Below, one piece after another: positions 58,671-64,000 of a DNA stretch of 64,000 nt. The notes below the pieces were generated by a model. It saw only the letters and a list, made by a program, of their open reading frames with translations, was not told the DNA's origin and searched no databases. Both the position numbers and the translations under genes were made by a program. Each line of letters opens with the position of its first letter. The first letter of the stretch is position 1. This DNA comes from Jaapia argillacea MUCL 33604 (taxonomy: Eukaryota; Basidiomycota; Agaricomycetes; Jaapiales; Jaapiaceae), in assembly GCA_000697665.1 (NCBI GenBank), contig KL197717.1, positions 665,811 through 729,810 of the forward strand. Reading direction: 5' to 3'.

Positions 58671-61025
58671 CTCAGCATGATGGAAATTTGAGTGCCTTGT
58701 CACTCGCTGGGGTGGCTGAGCCTGAGATCGGTTATAGTCAGGGGATATTCAGATATTATTCTGGGAACATACTCAGACGGTCTGGCAGTTAGGTCGAATA
58801 TCGCGCTTTTGAATATTGTTGAACGTCTTATCTCAAGGATTCGTCGGGACTCGGAAACAATATCCAAGCTCATCCCGAACGAGCAATGGTTCAGTATGAA
58901 TCTGTGCTCGCTATTATTTCAAAGTACATTCTCTCGTGTACTTACCCTAGGTTGCATTGCGCTCATGGAGCATGGGGGGAGCGACGACCTGTATCACAAT
59001 TTTACAGTATCATATACGATTTACATCCAAGACTTGCAGGAGTCAAATAATAAGGGGGTGAAACAAGGAAGCATCAAACAACAGCTAACAAAAATCGCGA
59101 ACCGTTTGAGGGGGATAATGGATACTCGCGAAACTTGAACGGAAGTGGGTAGCTGCGCGTATCGTATCGAGTCACGGGTGAGGAGGAGACACAAGAAACA
59201 CACTTCCTAGCCTAGATGTTATTGTAACTCCCTAATTTCAGCGATGGTTGTCAGTTAATGGTGAGTGATGAGCATGGGAACGAGTCCTACATATTCGAGC
59301 CTGCCAATCCCCACTTCCCGTCGCCAATAGTGAACCCACAGGACTCAAGTCAATTGAGATTACTATGGAAGCAAGGCAGTTCCAATAAGCGCCCAGCAAG
59401 CCGGAGGAATAAAGATCGCGACAAACCAGAATTCTTATGTCCCTGCAGCATACATTGCCACGAAGCGGTTCTTGCATCCCAAAACTGGACGCCGCGGTCC
59501 TTCGAACCAGATACTACCCAGTTGGCATCATGGGACACAGCAACGGATAGAACATAATCCTGCATAAAACGAGAAGTTGAGTGACGTGTAGCCAAATCAC
59601 AGAGAATCGTTCACGCACTTTATGTCCAGTGAAACTCATGGTGCACAATCCTCCCTTATCACCCTTCCCATTCTTCACCAGCGACCCAGAGCCCGAAGCC
59701 CCACCGCTGCCAATGCCCCTAACGTCCCAGTATCTCAATGTCTTATCCAAACTGCCGCTGACCAACCCTTTGCCATCTGGCGTAAACTTGACCGAATAAA
59801 CAGAATCCTGATGTCCTCGGAGCCTCTCCAAAAGCTGTCCAGTGTTGACATCCCAAATGCGAACGATGGCATCGAGGGAGCCAGCTGCCACGAGTTGACC
59901 GTTGGGTGAGATGGCGACAGAAGTAACTCCCGCATCGGTAGCGGTCGCGTTTGGATTGGCGACAGAATTTGGTCCTCCTACACCTGGCGTGGTCGAATTG
60001 GCACCACTGCTATTACCCGCTCCAGGCTTGTTGCCTCCGTTCGCGTTGGAGTTGCCGTTTGCATTGGATCCTGAGCCATCACTTTCCCCGTCGTTGATGC
60101 TCAGGATTTTACTGGTCCCGTCAACCATGTCCCATATCCTCGCAGTCCTATCCCCACTGCCACTAACGATCAGTCGGCCATCCTGAGAGAAGTCGAGCGA
60201 GTAGATTTCTTGTTGATGACCGTCGAAGATGTTGCGAATCTTTCGCTTGGCGATATCCCAAATCTAAGCGCAAAGGCCAATGAGGTAAACCCTTTCGTAG
60301 GAGCAGAAAGTCACGTACGCGAATTTGTTTGTCCTCTGCGCCAGTGGCAAGGAACTTGCCATCCGGACTGAAACACACGCTTCGAATGTACAAATCTCTT
60401 TGCTTATCAGCGCTTTCATCCGACAAGACGCTGGGCGGTAATCCAAAAAAAGTTAGCCCAGCGATGAATTAGAGTAAAGTAAGGCACCAACCATGTCTTG
60501 ATTCCAGTCTTAGCGTCATATATCTGGGCGGTGTGGTTACAACCCGTAGCTAGGTACTTGCCATCGGCCGAGAATCTCACGCAACAAACAACGCTGTGTG
60601 GCGAATGTCATCAGTCGAACACTCTCAGCCTTTGAAGAACTCGGAAATCAACCTACCTCTCGTGCGTTAACGTGTGTATCAACTCGACATCCAGAACCCT
60701 CTTCACTTTTGGATTAAAAACGGCAAACCAGTCGCTTCCCTCCTTCTTCAACTCGGGGGGTATGTTGAGCGGATCAAGATCCTCAAATGAGAACCCGTTG
60801 GACGCCGGCCCAGCCGTGGGCTCAGAAACAGAACTTGAAGAGGGATAAGGGAGGTGGCCGGAGGGGCCTCCTGTTGTAACCATCGCGCTTGGTCCCGACA
60901 GTTTATTGTTGGTGGGACCGGCTTGGAGAGATGGACTAAAATGCTCTACGCGGAAAGATTAATGACCTGCGGAATCGCATTATGGATAGCGAGAAGCATA
61001 CCTGAGCGATCAGTCTTGATTCGGT
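58671..61025. repeat. TUP1-region tandem duplication, copy 2 (part of the full-length gene)
   Basis: Partner of 55557-57732. On its right side sequence continues uninterrupted into the 5' half of TUP1, so this is the parental locus for TUP1. On its left it carries only the last codons of the neighbouring unknown gene, so for that gene the other unit is parental. This mirrors a simple unequal tandem event. Confidence 0.82.
58692..59138 (+). CDS. Uncertain open frame conserved in part in the sister repeat
   Basis: A 148-codon frame containing SNIALLNIVERLISRIRRDS and EHGGSDDLYHNFTVSYTIYI plus QDLQESNN, composed like an ordinary soluble protein. In copy 1 (55690-56038) the C-terminal half is open with similar residues (YHNFTVSYTIYIQDLQESND) but the first half has frameshifts. 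It lies convergent to TUP1 and could be an exon of an unrecognised gene or chance. No family known. Confidence 0.3.
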   Translation: MPCHSLGWLSLRSVIVRGYSDIILGTYSDGLAVRSNIALLNIVERLISRIRRDSETISKLIPNEQWFSMNLCSLLFQSTFSRVLTLGCIALMEHGGSDDLYHNFTVSYTIYIQDLQESNNKGVKQGSIKQQLTKIANRLRGIMDTRET

Positions 61026-61963
61026 CAGTCTTGATCCGCTTGGGATCTCTTTGCTCGCGTTCACGATCCCTGTCTCTATCTCTGTCCCGCTCCCTGTCTC
61101 TTTCTCGTTCTCGGTCCCTGTCCACCATCCGGTCTCGTTGTTCCCTTTCTCTCTCTCGATCCCTGAACCTCGCATCATAGGGGTCAGGATAAGCGGGTCC
61201 CGGATTTTGCAACGAAGAAGGTGGAGCTGACAGAGAAGGCGGAGGCGGTGCACCTGGGCCAACTGTTGGAAGTGGTTGAGGGGGGCCACTGCTTACGGAA
61301 GGGAGGTTTTGTCGAAGCGATAGGATTTCGCCGCGAAGCCGCTGGAGCTCTTCTTCACATTGTTGGCGGATCTTCGAGTGTTGGGCTTCAAGATCGTATA
61401 GGGATTGCCGGATGATGTTGAGTTCGTTAACTTGGCCAGAGACTGTATGTAGGAAGGCGATCAGCTCGAGAATTTCAATGTGCACAAAACACTCAGAAAC
61501 AGAGTAGAGAATCAACAAAGAGGGACACTGTTCACGATGATGTTGAGCAGATACTTGTTTTTTTTGGAATTGCCACAGTGAAAAAGACGCGGCTAGTAAC
61601 CAGCTTGGAGTGGCAGAGGACGTATCCTCGCAATGTTGGCGAGGCCACTCTCCGAATTACACCAGATCCTCGTTCCATTGATGACACAGAATTGGCTCAA
61701 ATTCGTACAAGGAAAAAACGACTGCGAGGGGGGAGAAAGTCTCACCCTTTGACTCAAACTCGTCACGTTGACCTCTAAGGAGCGTGTTCTCTTGAGCGAC
61801 ACCCTCAAACTCCTGGCGAATCGTGTCGAATGATTCATTTAGCCGCTGAGAAAGCGGTTGTGTGGGTGGACCTGTGGGTTGCAGGCTCCGATGCTGCAGC
61901 AGTGTCAAGAAGGCCGTGCAATGCAAAAAGTGATGAACTTACATTGTAAATAGATGAAGACAT
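59238..61963 (-). CDS. TUP1: General transcriptional corepressor TUP1, full length
   Basis: Nuclear WD40 corepressor that in fungi acts with Ssn6/Cyc8 on many promoters. Exon 1 is only MSSSIYN (ATG 61963), followed by GTAAGT. The Tup_N tetramerisation helix is [20 protein letters not shown], then [11 protein letters not shown], an intron, and [20 protein letters not shown] with [20 protein letters not shown] Pro-rich stretch and a highly charged RD/RE repeat ([20 protein letters not shown]) follow. The seven-blade propeller starts after [20 protein letters not shown] and [14 protein letters not shown]. Blades include [40 protein letters not shown] and [20 protein letters not shown]. Compared with the truncated copy, a Gly/Asn/Ser-rich loop ([20 protein letters not shown]) is inserted after [11 protein letters not shown]. 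The stop is at 59238; the last residues ([20 protein letters not shown]) replace the usual short ending. Confidence 0.88.
61045..61165 (-). repeat. Coding low-complexity Arg/Asp/Glu repeat in TUP1
   Basis: Hexamer-like pyrimidine repeats on the plus strand (variants of TCTCTGTCCCTG) encode about 35 residues of alternating RD/RE. The tract marks the region just upstream of the tandem-duplication breakpoint. Confidence 0.7.
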
Positions 61964-64000
61964 TGTTGCCGTTGCTTCACCTCAACAAGATGTGGATGAT
62001 TCGGCAACGATCGTTGGGCGGGGTATCGTGATCAAACAAGACCGCCTTTTATCTCTCCGAGGGCGCTACTTTCGGAAAGAAATAGATTGTGGTTACCTTG
62101 GCCGCTCAAGTTCCAAGCTGTGGAAATATCAGACCCCTGGGACGAGGGAAGGTTTGGAGGCTGGAAACGGTTGGCTGTCGGCAAGAGCGAGGAAGGAACT
62201 TTGTGTGAGCGAATGGTGTTTGGTTGATCCCGGTTTATATGCAAAAACGTGGCAGAGCTTATTGGCCGGCTTCTATTCTCACGCTTGGGCTTCTTGTACT
62301 CACCGCCGGCGTCCTATACACTTGCCATTCCTGGCGGTTACTCTCCTTTGATCCCCGGAATCCAAAATATTCCTGGGCACCGGTGTTCTGACAATAGATC
62401 TTCTAATTCTGACTCTCGGACATGGGAGGGGTGCAGGGAATATCCACGTATTTAGCCAGGTCTTTAATTCGATTGCCATCGCTTCAAATCACTTCCAAAT
62501 TCCAACACGTTCCAGTTAAGCTTGCATCCCTTCCTTGATCAACTCCACCCTTACCGATTTAACTTTTCCTTTTGAAAATCGGTGCATAAAATTTAGTTTA
62601 ATTTATCACACCATCTATAATACCTCAGACACTGATCCGCGGTCGGGAGCACAGGTAAGGGTGAATTTGTTAGGCTATCCCAATCACGCTGCTATGCACA
62701 TCGCACGGAATGTCGGTGCCGATATATATTTGGAAAGAATAGATACAATCATCGCCATTAGGTACGTCGCATAGTTCTTGATGGAGGGGGTCGGTTTTCT
62801 CCGTTGATCCATACTCACTCAGGAACCAGCCTTCAACTGATGCGTAAAATATGCCGTGACGAAAACGGAGCCTGATCCTGCGTATCCCCTTGATAAAGCT
62901 GAGGTGAGGTGGTTGAAAACAGTGCCACCTGGGGATCTTTTCCAGGACCCCGAGTGGTGACAAGTACTTGTGTACTGGACCTGCAACCCTCATCCTGCAG
63001 ACACACCACTGAGGCGTAATGGAGGTGGTATGGAGTCCCTGCCTGGATACCCAGTGCTCGATGGACGAAGAGGGGGGGATTTGTATGCCAATGCGTTCTT
63101 CTCGTTGACTTCGTGAATCTGAACCTTCGTGATCGTTTTTCGTAACCACTTCTTACCACGCCTTCGCTGTTCTGCGTGCCATCAAGATCCAGAGACGTCC
63201 ACGTCCAAGTTGTGAGCACTGAGAAGCGAGATATCGCATCCGGAGCGACGATTGGGTGATACAACAGAATCTTCAAAAGAGAATGAACCTTTTGTGGTGC
63301 TACTTCCATGACAAGGATTAATAAAGGCCAGGTCGCAAACTTCAAGCAAAGAAGTCCAGGTTAGAAATGGGTGACAGCAAGCACTTGCAGGAAGCAACTC
63401 CACATATCGGGAGAACTTGAACTGTACTCTGAGAAATAGATCCGATATATTCCACCAATCTTAAGGGGGAGACGACGAAGACACTTGCAAGGGGTGGTCA
63501 GAAGAGGTACTATCGTTGCCCCCGTAATGCAAACGTGACTGGTAGTGCAAGATCTCGTTTCTGAGGTTTCCTCCCTGCTCCGATCCTCTTCAAAAAAATA
63601 TGTTCATTCTATCTATTGGAACTAATGAGAATGCCCTATTTACATGTCGACTGGACAAGTCGAAGATGATGGAGAAATCAAAAACTGGCCGAAAATGGCC
63701 CATGTTACTGTGCAAGAATCTTGCACCGAGTACCATGCCGTTTCCACTTCAGATCCAGACCTACATAAATCAAGAGTTGTTTCACGGATGATATGGTGCT
63801 CACGATCCCGATTTTTATTTTGGAGAAAGTGAGGTCCTGAATATTGTAGAAACCATCTAATGCAAAGGGCGGAGCAAGCGTGACACGGGATGCAAGATAT
63901 TTTCAAGGTCCGATTGAATATCCGGCAGCAGGCAACGGGAACAGCCTCCAGACGGAGCTCAAATTTGGCCGCAAAGCCGCGTGACAAACCGTGATTTTTC
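61964..64000. other. Right-end region, no gene confidently identified
   Basis: It includes the TUP1 promoter side. Minus-strand frames at 62670-63149 and 62833-63345, and 63640-63987, overlap in different phases. A run such as KKWLRKTITKVQIHEVNEKN in a third frame near 63080-63150 might belong to a spliced or decayed gene. I cannot assemble a product or name a family. Confidence 0.35.

Noticed and set aside
62670-63345. Minus-strand genes at the right end
   Set aside because: Three overlapping frames each look partly coding, but none shows a domain, convincing splice pairs or a consistent start; left unassigned.

Overview
The window looks like nuclear DNA of a basidiomycete, probably an Agaricomycete. 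The evidence is many short GT-AG introns (about 50-70 nt), an Rrm4-type RNA-transport protein with three RRMs and a C-terminal MLLE-like segment, and fungal families such as DUF4246 and DUF6534. Coordinates of multi-exon genes run from start codon to stop codon and include introns. I placed splice sites by eye from GT/AG signals and reading-frame continuity.

Left part (1-9.6 kb), single-copy housekeeping genes: the actin-turnover WD40 protein AIP1 (truncated by the window edge), the spindle-checkpoint protein Mad3/BubR1, an ACS-family MFS permease, and a JMJD4-type JmjC dioxygenase. Between 12.5 and 23.1 kb come a very large NRPS-like enzyme (adenylation, carrier, then membrane and left-handed beta-helix modules), the Rrm4-like protein and a small hypothetical protein. 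ERG6 (sterol C24-methyltransferase) lies at 32-33 kb.

From 9.7 kb to 61 kb these genes are interleaved with duplicated segments in which one copy, or both, has decayed. (1) A 2.4-kb inverted pair (9.68-12.09 and 26.24-28.63 kb) carries a Tyr/Asp/Gly-rich gene and a convergent gene with an HxxxH motif. The HxxxH gene is broken in both copies by different lesions, and the Tyr-rich gene survives only in the second copy. (2) An F-box gene at 28.7 kb appears intact, and its paralogue at 23.4 kb is broken. (3) A tandem direct duplication (35.9-43.5 and 44.2-52.3 kb) of the block DUF4246 gene, DUF6534 membrane protein, F-box gene shows reciprocal loss: DUF4246 is intact only in copy 1 and the F-box gene only in copy 2. 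The copy-1 F-box end is fused to a stray piece of the ERG6 5' end. (4) A tandem partial duplication (55.6-57.7 and 58.7-61.0 kb) gives a full-length TUP1 corepressor plus a WD40-only TUP1 whose frame stays open.

Small elements include a roughly 70-bp hairpin element at two loci, flanked by direct repeats sharing TCGAAGT, with an unoccupied site in the sister tandem copy. Others are a 60-bp perfect foldback with 20-bp arms, a 32-bp tandem repeat, a five-run G-quadruplex motif and a CRE-like palindrome. I saw no rRNA, tRNA, CRISPR array, transposase or reverse transcriptase.
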